Below are positions 50,069 through 61,430 of a stretch of 64,000 nt of DNA, piece after piece. The notes beneath the pieces were generated by a model. It was not told the origin of the DNA, made no database searches, and saw nothing but the letters and a program-made list of their open reading frames with translations. Made by a program: the position numbers and the translations under genes. Source of the stretch: Sipunculus nudus (Eukaryota > Annelida > Sipuncula > Golfingiida > Sipunculidae); the NCBI GenBank assembly GCA_026874595.1, contig CM049311.1:51525676-51589675 (forward strand), written 5' to 3'. Within the stretch, counting starts at the first letter, position 1; each line of letters opens with the position of its first letter.

Positions 50069-50353
50069 GGCTTCACCGGGGGCACATGACTGGTTTAACG
50101 TGACAACAGATGGCCCTCGCCGGACACAAGGCTATTTCCAGCGGTGTTCATCCTGCCATAAACAAGAGTCACGTAGAGCTCAGACCAAACATACAGCCTT
50201 CCGCGGAACTACTTGTCATCGGTGTTCTCGCATAAAGAAAGCATTGCCCTGGCGTGTTAAATTTACCAGGTGAGTGATCTGACTGGCGGTTTGTCCATAT
50301 ACCAACGTTCAAAGACGCTTTTTCTTTACAGTCGTGAACATCAAGGTCACTAA
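50069..50353 (+). CDS. 3' end of an unknown gene: two exons (CxxC protein)
   Basis: Exon 1 spans 50069-50269, between a strong acceptor (CTCTTTTTGATTTCAG) and a consensus donor (ACCAG|GTGAGT). Only one frame is open: one base, 66 codons, two bases. After a 62-bp intron with a good acceptor (CGCTTTTTCTTTACAG, ending 50331), the second exon restores the frame (AG+T) and closes at TAA 50351-50353. A polyadenylation-like AATAAA follows at about 50373. The product has a Trp/Phe start (HDWFNVTTDGPRRTQGYFQ) and paired cysteines C-x2-C-H and C-H-x-C in a basic context, suggesting a small zinc-binding segment. No named domain fits. The upstream exon, which should end in phase 2, was not found; the neighbouring 49582-49791 block does not fit in phase. 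Confidence 0.5.
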
Positions 50354-51213
50354 AACAGCTTCAAAACAAAATAAAAAAATTTTACACCAAACTATTAATT
50401 ACATAGGAATAATAAAAAAAGTCATCACATGAAAATTATTATGTAGAATATAAAAAAAACCTGACATACAAATAAATAAATATATATATTCCGGGACGGA
50501 ATCTGGCAAAATGCTTAACATGGCAAAATAATTCATGACGTCAAAAAACCTTTGACAACAATTTAACAAAATTCTCAATACAGAAGTGACAGTGAATAAT
50601 CATACATTTCAGTGTTAAAATTATATGTTGGACGGAAAGGCATGCTGACTGCAACGCAGTATAAACGACGTTGTATAGCATAAAACATACAGCAAACTCA
50701 TCACGTCGTTAGTGGCGCGACAATATTAAAACAACATTCTGCCGCCACTGCGCGTCATTACGTAGCTTTACCCAGAACATTATGCCTGCCTGGGACTAGA
50801 TATAAAATCTCCCTCAATATCATATATTCGGTAAACTGTTACCTGAATATGATACAAGGATACACATGCCTAAATAAACTTATTTACCTAACATGAAAGT
50901 GACACATACTTGTCAAAGATGAAAGTGACAATATAAATCGTGCACCTGAGGGCTGACGTGACGGTATCTGGCAAAATCGCAGTTTCCCCCGTTGTTACCA
51001 CTTTATATTAGTTCATCCTTTACCCTAATTTACATATCAGAACTCATGTGGTCCCAGTCTGCCGCGAACGTATGTCCTTATTTAAAATAGACGACACGGA
51101 CGGCTGTGGGTACTGACCGACCCTCGGCAGATACGACATTGAGAAACACAAAATATAAAAGTATGGACACTCAATATATCTAAATAACTGTATGGGAAGC
51201 TCAAACTAGCTGT

Positions 51214-51217
<4 letters not shown>
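50354..51217. other. AT-rich DNA, nothing recognised
   Basis: The sequence following the candidate polyadenylation site contains no supported exon or repeat family. Confidence 0.5.

Positions 51218-51262
<45 letters not shown>
51218..51262. repeat. (AT)n microsatellite, left of LTR insertion
   Basis: Continuous AT. It resumes at 52087-52131, showing that the LTR inserted into an existing tract. Confidence 0.95.
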
Positions 51263-51266
<4 letters not shown>

Positions 51267-52082
51267 ACGGAACGTAATATAAACAGATCACGTATGCGTG
51301 ATGCACACAAATTTTGTAATGAAAAAAAAATCTGATTCTGTTACACTAGGCAGCGTGAAATGTCTAGGGGAATGAATAAAGAGGTCAGTGTTTTTTTTGT
51401 TAACAAATAACTATAATTTATTCTTAAAACAACCCTAACAATACAATACACTAAATCAATACAATTATACAGTCAAACAGCGGTATAGCTAAAAGTCAAT
51501 ACAATCACAGAGAAAATAATGTATGTGCACAGTACCTGGATACCAACACCATCACAACAAGTTCTTTAAATGTATACTCTTGGAGAATGACAGTCCAGTG
51601 GAAAGTTCTTGCAACAACCCAGAAAGCAAACTGAAGTCCAAATGCATAAAATCCAGGAGAAAGTCTTTGAAAATGTATAATTGCCGCATTCTTCCTAGAA
51701 TTTTTAAATTCATAGGTCCTAGAATTTAACACACGCTTCTGCGTCCGCTGGAATCTTCTCTGCTCTCTGCCCCCTGGTTATAAAAAACAGCCCCTTTATA
51801 AACCTTCACACCCTAAGCCGAGAATTTTCCACTTCTCGAACAGTCTATAAGATCTTGCACAATCACAAAAAACACGCGCTTCAGGAATTCTCTTGAAAAC
51901 AGCGACGTGTATCTCTACACATCAGGCTCATCACGTGACCCAAGACCAGGCGTGAAAGTTTAAGGTTCACATGACAACGAGAGTTCAACCAGTACGAATT
52001 AAACATAGAATGTAATACGCGGCCAGACACGAGCACCATAACAGGAGTTACGCCCGTGTCACAAAATAAAAAGAGCACCTGT

Positions 52083-52086
<4 letters not shown>
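51263..52086 (-). mobile_element. Solo LTR (family 1), 824 bp, inside (AT)n
   Basis: It has the same ends (TGTTACGG ... CTGTAACA) and the same orientation as the LTR at 4294-5108, with high similarity throughout. On the minus strand it carries a TTTATAAAGGGG TATA box (complement of 51791-51802) and an AATAAA signal (complement of 51417-51422). Flanking ATAT on each side fits a 4-bp duplication, although the microsatellite makes it non-diagnostic. There is no internal domain, so it is a solo LTR. Confidence 0.85.

Positions 52087-52131
<45 letters not shown>
52087..52131. repeat. (AT)n microsatellite, right of LTR insertion
   Basis: Continuation of the tract interrupted by the LTR. Confidence 0.95.
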
Positions 52132-52135
<4 letters not shown>

Positions 52136-52394
52136 CAAGGCCTACAGGCCTAATGCGAACCTGTGCAATGGGATACATAACATGCTTGACCATTATTTGA
52201 AAAGTATTTTTTATATTGTTATCATGGATTTATCTTACACATAAGTTGGATATGGATACATATCATTTATGTTGCCTGTATAGTTCTGCTTATAAACCGA
52301 CAGAGCTCAGTCTGTTTCTACAATAAATCGAGAAGTTTTGTTTACCAAAGTATCTCGCAGTCCCTTCATTGTTAAAGGTCCTTTAATTGAATCA

Positions 52395-54057
52395 TTTATC
52401 ATATAATAATAATATATTTAATTTACATGGCGCAATTCAACAAAATAGTTATCAAAAGCGCTTTACAAGACACAAAGAACAGCTGTACTAAAACATAAAA
52501 ATGTAGATTCCTACTAAAGCAAAGATTCCTAAAAGAAAACCCTAATTTTTAAGAACAACCAAAAGCTAATATAAAAAGGTAAATTTGAGATTTCTTTTAA
52601 AAGAAGCTAAAGATGCTGAAGATCTGATTCAGTGAGGAAGTTCATTCCACAACCTTGGTGCCACAGCTGAGAAAGCAATCGAACGACACATCTCACTTCG
52701 TGCTTTAGGGATCACCAAAAAGCCCGTGGTCAGATGACCTAAGCTGCCTGACTGGACACAAAAGTTAAGAGGTTCCGAATGTTAATAGGCGATTGACCAT
52801 TTATGGCTTTGTATACTAATAATAAAATTTTAAAATCAATGCGCTGTCGCACCGGGAGCCAATGAAGTTCTTTAAGTATTGGTATAATGTGGTCGCGTTT
52901 ATTGGCACCAGTTACAAGCCTAGCAGCTCCCTTCTGCCCTCTCTGTAGCCGGTCCAGTAACTTGCTAGGAAGACTTCATAGCATTGTTATTAATGTTATT
53001 AGTGAATCTTGAGTTAGGAAACCCTTTATCATAGCAATATTACGCAGGTGGTAAGAAGCCAAACTAGCTTGTCAAGGCCCTTGGTCAAACACTATCCGCA
53101 GGTTTCTAGCACTGTTTGTTGGCACCACTACGGAGTCAAACATGTTAAGAGTTTTCAACTGAATTTTTTACCTTTGCTGGTTTGTACCGATAATCAGAAC
53201 CTCAGTTATATCAAGATTGAGTTTAAGCAGATTCTGACACATCCAAACACATCCAAATGTCATGCAAGCATGTTTCAATGGTAGAAATAGGAACCATTGC
53301 TTCTGGTTTAAATGATACATAAATTTGACTGTCATCAGCAGAAAAATGATAATCCATTCTATGCTGTCTTACTAATTCACCAAGTGGTAATGTGTAAATT
53401 GTAAAAAACAGAGGCCCCAGCACAGAACCTTGTGGAACACCGTAGGTGATCTCAGTTGGAGAAGACTAATGACCTGCAACACTAATACACTGACTTCGAT
53501 TGCACAGATATGACCTGATCCATTGTAAGCCATTCCCAGTTATTCCAAGCCTGGTGGACAACCGTTGTAACAGGAGCTGATGATCTACTACATCAAAGGC
53601 AGCAGATAAGTCCAATAGTTTGAGAATGGATACTTGTTGGGAGTCCATAGCCCAGAGGAAATCATTATATACTTTGAGCAGACATTTTTCAGTGCTATGA
53701 AAAGATCTATATGCAGACAGTTGGTCTTCATACAAATGGTTTTCCTTCATATATGAAGTGATACGACTGGCAACGATCTTTTCTAACACTTTAGTAAGGA
53801 ACGAAAGGTTAGATATTGGCCAATAGTGCTTTAAAACGTGTGCATCAAGACTGCTTTTCTTCAGTATGGGGGTTACAATGGCCAATTTCAAAGATGCTGG
53901 AACTTCACAATTGTAAAAAGAAATGACACAATTGACAGAAAATTAGAATTAAAACATCCGCACACTGCTTAACAAGCCAGGTTGGAAAAGGATCCAGTTC
54001 ACAATGCTCAGCTAGGGAGCGCTGTAAGATTTTAGCAAACCTGAACCTAAGTATAAA
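52395..54057 (-). pseudogene. 5'-truncated LINE with decayed reverse transcriptase
   Basis: Minus-strand translation gives, in order: a DPFPTWLVKQCADVL region (about 53960-54010), WPISNLSFLTKVLEKIVASR (fingers), LDLSAAFDVVDH with the catalytic-motif-A Asp, GVPQGSVLGPLFF (motif B), FSADD (53330-53345), and the downstream AARLVTGANKRDHIIPILKE and HWLPVRQRIDFKILL segments. A 3' UTR follows with GTAAAGCGCTTTTGATAAC and an ATT-rich tail (52397-52421), so the 3' end is complete. There is an in-frame TAG at 53466-53468, further stops and frameshifts, and the usual Tyr of the (Y/F)xDD box region is changed. Likeness is to CR1/L2-type LINEs. Confidence 0.85.
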
Positions 54058-55110
54058 ATTTGTGCAATGTTTCAGGCTCTAAAAAAACCAACAATTTTGC
54101 AGCCTTCAGTTTGATAAAGGCTTACCTGGCCACAAAAAACAACTCCAGTTTTCTCTAAATCTACCAAATATCAATGAACTCGATCTGTTCTTATACTTTA
54201 ACTCTATCCTACAATAAATCTTGTGAACAATTACACCAAACTGCTTAATATTTTCATTTTTAATGTAGAAGCTACAAGTGGCTAAAATTACGATTTTTTT
54301 CAAATAAAAAACAGGCCGATGTAGCTGGTGCCATAAAAACTCAATTTCAAATATGATTCATATGGTCAACATTTTCCCAAAACTTGGTTATTTTTTTTTT
54401 TAGATTTATATGTTACTACGCTTTCTTTGCTTAATGATTAAATTTAAATTTCTGTAACTCGGCCAAAATTAATCGAACCCAAACCTTTAGCTCCTCTCTG
54501 TGAAATATTGAACAATTTGGTTTAATGAACTTTGGAGAAGAAGATTTTCAAATTTCTTTAGCCATTTCCTCGTAAAATGTAAGTTTATGCAGGTGGCGCC
54601 ACAAGAAGCTCATCCCTAAACATTTGATACATGACTGCATGACCTTTGCATAAAGTTTGTTGATTGCTAGCTCCTCCTGTTCCTGAGAAATTACGGGTTA
54701 ATTTATTAATGAGGATTGACCTCCGTACAAAAAAGTGGTTTCAGATGGCGCCACCAATGCCTCAAGTTCAAATATGACTACCGTGACCAACATTTGCATA
54801 AAATTTGGTGAAGATAGCTCCAGCCATTTCTGAGATTGCAATTTAAGTATTTTTTTTTTGCAAAATGACTAATTTCAGCTTCCTGTAACTCGACAATTTT
54901 AAAAGTTTTGTATTAGCTTTTTCCTTATAAAATCTAACGTTATGCAGACAGCAAAATAAATATATAAAAAAAATGTATGTAGCAAAAAAAATCTGATATC
55001 GTTTTTTAGATGACTGATTTTCTTTGCATAAAATTTGGTGATGCTAGCTCCTGCCGTTTTTTAGATATAATTCGACAGACGATGGACGACGCAACAACAT
55101 TGCATCAGCA
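54058..55110 (-). mobile_element. Diverged tandem-core element (E7), edges unclear
   Basis: Several repeats of roughly 180-210 bp contain (C)ATAAAATTTGGTGA(T/A)G, then CTAGCTCC(T/A)GCC, AGGTGGCGCCAC-like palindromes (about 54593 and 54745) and TTTCTGTAACTCG. A CGACAGACGATGGACGACGC stretch (55072-55091) resembles the reversed GTCCGTCG linker of E3-E6. It probably belongs to the same broad class in reverse orientation, but neither end module is clear. Confidence 0.5.
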
Positions 55111-57394
55111 CACAAGTTCGCTAATAATTGATAGACAAATATTATTCTCTGAATAGCAGGGGGATGATTATATTAACCCCCCCCCCCCTTTGCTAAAACG
55201 TGGGCGGATATATACCATGCATACCCCTTTAATGACGCCCCTGCATGTATTAGTATTTGCAAACCTTACATAAAGAAGTAGAACACTGTATGGTGTTCAG
55301 AAATATCCCTAAGTATTCGTCAGATACTATCAATATAGATGAAACAGCTTCATATGACCGAAAAGTATGTTCGGTACAGAACTCTTAAGGTATACTTGGA
55401 CTTTAATTTTTTTTTCAAAGTTGGCAACCTCACGAAAAAGTCACAGTTTTCCTAGGTATATGATACTGATTTTCAGAGAGTCGTTTGATCTCCAAGGTCA
55501 TCACAATGTCAAGGTCAGAAGGTCAATAAATTTATGAATAAAAATGCATTTATGTCCTATTTACCTACATTTTTATTTTAAATATGTCTTCAGTGGATCG
55601 AATGAATTATATAGGACTTCAATGAATTCTTAACAATAGTAATATGAATGACTCTTCCGTAAAGTATGGGTATTTCTTTTTAATGGCATTACTGATGATA
55701 TATTCAGAGAAACACCGAACAGTTCAAATAGTTTTCTAAAAGTATGTTCATGGTCAGATTTAGCTGACCTGCCAGGATTCGGAGGTATCTATAGAGTTTG
55801 TTCTAGCTGAATCATTTGTTTGCCAAATTCATCTGATCTAAGAGGCACCATTTAGATGAAGTTTGGTTTGATGCATTTTTTATTCTTGTTTGAACTGTTG
55901 ATAAACCCTCTCAGTCATTTGCAGTAACTGGCTAAAAAAGACTTCCTACTCAAGGTGAATTCAAGAGTCAGTTGGTCAAATTGGAAATTATCACTAAGTT
56001 CTGCATAACCGAGAGTGTCATCTGACCAAATTCGTTCAACTCATCTAAGAAACATTTCAAATAAAAATATATCCATTTGTTTATCTTTATAAACAATGAA
56101 ATATGATGTTTTATCAATGATAATGAAGGTCAAATGTCGCTTTTGCAAAAGCGTATTTCTGAAATCTCGGACCATGGTGATACTCTCTCACGTTGCTGCC
56201 AGCTTTAATGAGGAAATGGCATCTGAATTTTATTTCTAGCTTTTAGCTGATCGACTTCTAAGACTGGATCCTGGTTTCTGTAGGTCAAAATTGTTCATTT
56301 CGTCAGTATTGCTCCTGCTAAAACATTACATTTTTCATGATCGTTATAACTGAGTGATCTATCATGGTCTCCTTTGAGAGGCATCATTTATAGATAAAGA
56401 TTTGTTTCGTGTATTTGTTATTCTTGTTTGAACTTTTGGTCATCCCCTTCAGTCATTTGCCGTAAATGGCTAACAATGACAATTTCTTTGTATAATGAGA
56501 CCTGCCTTTTTTAAGTTTTTGTTCTGTGTCAAGTAATACCTACAAATGGTAGCCAGGTCTGTAGTGACAAGTCATTATCGCCTACACCAGTGGTCCTGTG
56601 TCAGAGCTTAATGTTTATATATCCCGAAGAAATAGGCTCCGATGTAATCCAATATTTTTTTTTTACCATTAGTGCACTTACATTAACAATAGACCAGTGG
56701 AACAGGTCATTTCGATAACACTAATTTCAGGATTTCCAAGAACCCAGTGTGTATTTGTATTAGTTTAGTGGTCATTTTTTTCTGTAACGATCGTTGAATA
56801 CATTGTGCTTGTTATGGCAGCAACATAATCTTACCAATACCAAGCAGAGAAAAATAATCCAGCCTCTTTCTTTAATTATTTAAAACTACTGTTAATATTC
56901 TGAATACAATCAACTTTTTAAACACACCTCCATCGCATCTCTATTTCTTGAAACAGAAATTTGTCTTTTAACCTAATCCTTGTTGCCAGACATTTCGCGT
57001 GTTACTAACGCGACAAAACTTAATTAACAGCCGCTGACGAGATGTTATACTGCGCAGGTTTCTTTGTGGTTCTTTTAATCCTCTCCCATCCTTGGTGATG
57101 TTTTGTTTTTGTCTCTCTCCGCAGTGCAAGTTCCTCCATGACACGGGGTCGTTGACCAAAACAGCCGTTGTTCGTCACGCGCATGCTGTGTAAGCCTGCT
57201 GGGAGAATAGCACGCCATGTTGTTTTATCTTATACTGAGTATGTGTCCTGTGACTTCCTTGTAAATGAAGTACCTTACAAAAATATGCATAGTTGGTTCA
57301 ACGCTCTATATAACGCGCTGTATCTGGACCATTTTAGCTGCTAAGCGCTATTTTGGTTCGTTTTACTGGATTAACCACGAGTGGGTGATACGAA
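55111..57394. other. Mixed DNA with a diverged tandem pair and a GC-rich block
   Basis: Segments at about 55850-55960 and 56385-56480 match (TTATTCTTGTTTGAACT, GTCATTTGC(A/C)GTAA(C/A)TGGCTAA), indicating two diverged units about 525 bp apart. A block at 56968-57230 is GC-richer and open on the minus strand in three frames, so no coding call is made. Confidence 0.45.
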
Positions 57395-57600
57395 AAGTCA
57401 TTCCCAGCCCGGTGTGTATTTGGCTGGACAGTCAAAGGGTAAAACGCTCGGCTGTCTCCGCTGGCAACCCGGGTTCGATCCCAACCGAGGCTTTGAGATT
57501 GGTTTGCACTGGCCCGTCCAAGAATGGTTGTTTTCTACTGGCTTTCCGGTTTCCTTCACCTCTAGACACTACCGAAGCGGCCACTTAAGCGCCTTGAATA
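57395..57600 (+). mobile_element. tRNA-derived SINE (family C)
   Basis: An A-box-like GTCAAAGGGTAAAACGC and B box GGGTTCGATCCC are followed by a body with GGTTGTTTTCTACTGGC and TTTCCGGTTTCCTTCACC, then AAGCGCCTTGAATAG. The order of a tRNA-like head and a TTTTCT..GG...CCGGTTTCCT.CACC body is common to many invertebrate and vertebrate SINEs. The overlapping open frames are shadows. Confidence 0.7.
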
Positions 57601-57779
57601 GTTGTTATAACTATTTGTACAGTCAATTTAATATAAATAGAGTACGTTTAAATTTAACGCATACTGGACTTCATACCTCCAAGAAATGCACTCTCCACGC
57701 CGCGGTAAGCCGAACCATAGCCAGGAAATTTTGCAGAGATTTTAATAGTTGCATCATACACACGTTGCATTTTACTGCA

Positions 57780-58235
57780 TGTCTACAATATCTAATATAT
57801 CAATTTATATATGGGTGGCGTGTTACTAAAAGTATTGGATTTCCCACTATGTAACTCTATCCATTTGTATTTATGGAAGTTTAAGAATATTATCGAGTTA
57901 CCCACTATGTCACTCTATCCATTTGTATTTATGGAAGTTTAAGAATATTATCGAGTTACCCACTATGTCACTCTATACATCGGTATTTGAGTTTGATATA
58001 ACTGACACTATAGGGTTACCCACTGTACCACTCTATCCATTGTCAATTCGTGAAGCTGCACTAACAATATCGGGATATACCTACTATACCTCTTTACCCA
58101 TTGTAAACTTCAGAAGTATCAATCAGAGTATCGAATTTCCCACTTTGTCACTTTATCCATTTATATTTCTTGAACTATTACTGATATTATCATTGTCATT
58201 CTATCCATTGATATATGGGTAAAGTTTAACTTATC
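57780..58235. repeat. Degenerate repeats leading into the 75-bp array
   Basis: Two copies of a 57-bp unit (57845-57959; CACTCTATCCATTTGTATTT, TATGGAAGTTTAAGAATATT) are followed by five or six diverged copies of CCCAC(T)ATG(T)CACTCTATCC. This is the old, decayed flank of the homogeneous array. Confidence 0.75.
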
Positions 58236-59512
58236 CACTATGCCACTCTATCCTTTTGTTAATTCAGAAAATGTTACAAACAGTATCGGATTACCCTCTA
58301 TGTCACTTACCCACGATGCCACTCTATCCTTGGTTAATTCAGAAAATGTTACTAACAGGATCGGGTTACACATTATGTCACTTACCCACGATGCCACTCT
58401 ATCCTTGGTTAATTCAGAAAATGTTACTAACAGTATCGGGTTACCCTCTATGTCACTTACCCACGATGCCACTCTATCCTTGGTTAATTCGGAAAATGTT
58501 ACTAACAGTATCGGGTTACCCTCTATGTCACTTACCACGATGCCACTCTATCCTTGGTTAATTCGGAAAATGTTACTAACAGTATCGGGTTACCCTCTAT
58601 GTCACTTACCCACGATGCCACTCTATCCTTGGTTAATTCAGAAAATGTTACTAACAGTATCGGGTTACCCTCTATGTCACTTACCCACTATGCCACTCTA
58701 TACCTGGTTAATTCGGAAAATGTTACTAACAGTATCAGGTTACCCTCTATGTCACTTACCCACTATGCCACTCTATCCTTGGTTAATTCGGAAAATGTTA
58801 CTTACAGTATCGCGTTACCCTCTATGTCACTTACCCACTATGCCACTCCATCCTTGGTTAATTCGGAAAATGTTTCTAACAGTATCGGGTTACCCTCTAT
58901 GTCACTTACCCACTATGCCACTCTATCCTTGGTTAATTCGGAAAATGTAACTAACAGTATCGGGTTACCCTCTGTGTCACTAACCCACTATGCCACTCTA
59001 TCCTTGGTTAATTCGGAAAATGTTACTAACAGTATCGGGTTACCCTCTATGTCACTTACCCACGATGCCACTCTATCCTTGGTTAATTCGGAAAATGTTA
59101 CTAACAGTATCGGGTTACCCTCTATGTCACTTACCCACGATGCCACTCTATCCTTGGTTAATTCGGAAAATGTTACTAACAGTATCGGGTTACCCTCTAT
59201 GTCACTTACCCACTATGCCACTCTATCCTTGGTTAATTCGGAAAATGTTACTAACAGTATCGGGTTACCCTCTATGTCACTTACCCACGATGCCACTCTA
59301 TCCTTGGTTAATTCGGAAAATGTTACTAACAGTATCGGGTTACCCTCTATGTCACTTACCCACGATGCCACTCTATCCTTGGTTAATTCGGAAAATGTTA
59401 CTAACAGTATCGGGTTACCCTCTATGTCACTTACCCACTATGCCACTCTATCCTTTGTTTATTCGGAAAATGTTTCTGTTAGTTTCGGGTTACCCACGAC
59501 GCCATTCTATCC
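58236..59512. repeat. 75-bp tandem array, about 17 copies, frames open
   Basis: The unit is TTGGTTAATTCGGAAAATGT, TACTAACAGTATCGGGTTAC, CCTCTATGTCACTTACCCAC, (G/T)ATGCCACTCTATCC. Because 75 is a multiple of three, two + frames (up to 320 codons, 58554-59516) and a minus frame stay open. One reads VNSENVTNSIGLPSMSLTH in each period. A 1-bp deletion near 58529 shifts frames between units. No start context, splice sites or non-repeat coding flanks were found, so it is treated as a minisatellite rather than a gene. Confidence 0.9.
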
Positions 59513-60049
59513 CTGAAGAAATCGTAAGTTTTTATGCAGCTGCTGTTTCTGACCTTGGTTCATATCTTGTAGTGGGATTCACATACTTCCAAAGCTCTAG
59601 CAGTGTTGTTCTAGGTAAAGTATAAAAAACACAATGCCCTACGCTCGGGCCTTCTTATGTGTCTTTGGAATAATGTAATAAATATGGTTCTTATTTTTTT
59701 AGTTCTTTATAATTCGTAAGCGACATATTATTACCTATACATATTTTAGATAACATTTGAAATTCATGATCGATCGATCATGTAAAGTAAATGTTCTAGA
59801 ATTAATTAATTTAATTTTATCCCAGGCAAAAAAAAACCACCAATGGTCGAACACCAATGACTAAAACGGCGTTATCTAAACCCTGTACCCTGGATGAGAA
59901 TGTAACAGACCAGTCCATAATGATTATCTGTCACCCCTGTCTTTATTGGGCTAAGCCTAGTTGCGGCTCACTCGAGCTCCTGTGATGAGGACTGCATTAC
60001 TTGAGACGATTCGAGGACGGGGCGTGTAGCCAATTGTCCTTACAACTAG
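59513..60049. other. AT-rich then GC-richer flank, nothing firm
   Basis: Base composition rises from about 59940 into the exon candidate at 60050. No repeats recognised. Confidence 0.5.
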
Positions 60050-60175
60050 ACTGGCGCCGTCTTGGCCTGTCGCTCCGTGTGGCTCTCGGGATATTGGTCT
60101 CTGCGAGATGAGGAGACTTTCTGCTCGCGTCAGTGTGCCCAGCGCCGTCCAGTGAATTCCGTGAGTCGCAAAAAA
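60050..60175 (+). CDS. Candidate internal exon, 42 codons, Cys-containing
   Basis: An acceptor (TTGTCCTTACAACTAG, whose TAG would be an in-frame stop just upstream) is followed by 42 open codons in phase 0. They end at a consensus donor (CGCAAAAAA|GTAAGT, 60175/60176). GC content and codon balance are well above the local background. The translation includes a C-x2-W, a DEETFCSRQCAQRRP segment with C-x3-C, and a basic end. Without splicing the frame runs on to 60463. A second donor-like TCC|GTGAGT lies at 60160. No partner exon or family was identified. Confidence 0.4.
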
Positions 60176-60698
60176 GTAAGTGGGCTTTGTGACATTGAGA
60201 CTATGACAAAAGCAGGCTCATGTCAGGTTTTCACTGGGGGGATGATTTTGTCAGGTATTTCACAGGGACAATACGTTGACGTATCACAGAACCTGAAGGA
60301 GAAGCAGAGCGACGTGATTGGATTTAGTTGCACCCTAGTCCCTGGTTATATCATATCTTTTTATATTATTTCTTTGTATTTTCAGTGGGGTTTTTTCTGC
60401 AAGAAAGAAAGCGGGGGGACTTTTTTAAAATTTAAATTTGGTTTAGTTCCTGTCCTAAAATGAAATAATTATATAGGCAGTTACCCGTTCATTTTATTTT
60501 CAATGATAATCCCAGGAGAAACATTTACACAAATACACAATATCTAAAGCCTAAGCAAATACTGGAATATTAACTTCCGGTTGTTCCGGGAGGTTCTATA
60601 GTAACCGTTCGAAAGGGTGCCACAACTTTAAAATAAACCCAACTTTGTAATAGCAATCGGATATATACAATAGGATATAAACAAAGGATATATACAAT
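60176..60698. other. Read-through of the exon frame, then AT-rich DNA
   Basis: The frame of the preceding exon remains open to 60463. Its last part becomes Phe/Ile/Tyr-rich as base composition falls, consistent with intron or untranslated sequence. Confidence 0.4.
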
Positions 60699-60699
60699 A

Positions 60700-60743
<44 letters not shown>
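60699..60743. repeat. (AT)n microsatellite
   Basis: Short alternating AT tract. Confidence 0.95.
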
Positions 60744-60746
<3 letters not shown>

Positions 60747-61430
60747 GGGTTGTTTGTGTGTGTATACGAATGTTTATTAGATGTCGCATTAGCTGTCTAA
60801 TATTTATTCTGCTTTAGTTATACTTGGCACAAAAAAAACTAGAGCTGTACTCAGAGTCTGCACCGATTCATCCGTCAAAATAAAAATCCTATGGTCCTTC
60901 GATCAAAGTCACGGTTCACCAAAGCGGTTCACAGATAAGGTCAAAGTCAGTCAGTAAACCCTATTTATTATCCCACAATATAAAATAATCCTTTCAATGA
61001 AACATTTATATAAATGATATTCAGATTATCTCCAAAATTGAAAGTCCTATTTTGGTATAACCTTTGTTGTGTTTTATCAACTAGCACACTCAAAGTCGAA
61101 GTTGCTCAAAACCACAGGTTTATTCAAATACAAATAGCGCAAAGCCAGTATGGTTTTTTTTTCAACAAACGAAATCGGACTTCTTCCAGATTAGCATATT
61201 ACAACGCATGGTGCATACCTGGATTATTTTGCAAAATTACATATATTCCACTATGTATACTTATCACAACAACCCTATTCCTCGCAAAAAAAATAATAAT
61301 AGAATCTTTACAAGCATACGAACCAAGGAAAACCCTTGACAGAGCGTGTTATTGGGGGAGCGAACCAGCAAAAGTTAAAAATCTGATATTTGTTAATTAT
61401 AAAAGTAACATTTTAATTTCGTTAATGGTT
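60744..61430. other. AT-rich DNA with an unsupported 150-codon frame
   Basis: The frame at 61014-61466 runs into the 53-bp array and lacks any start or splice evidence. Its composition is Leu/Ile/Lys/Tyr-rich. Confidence 0.45.
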
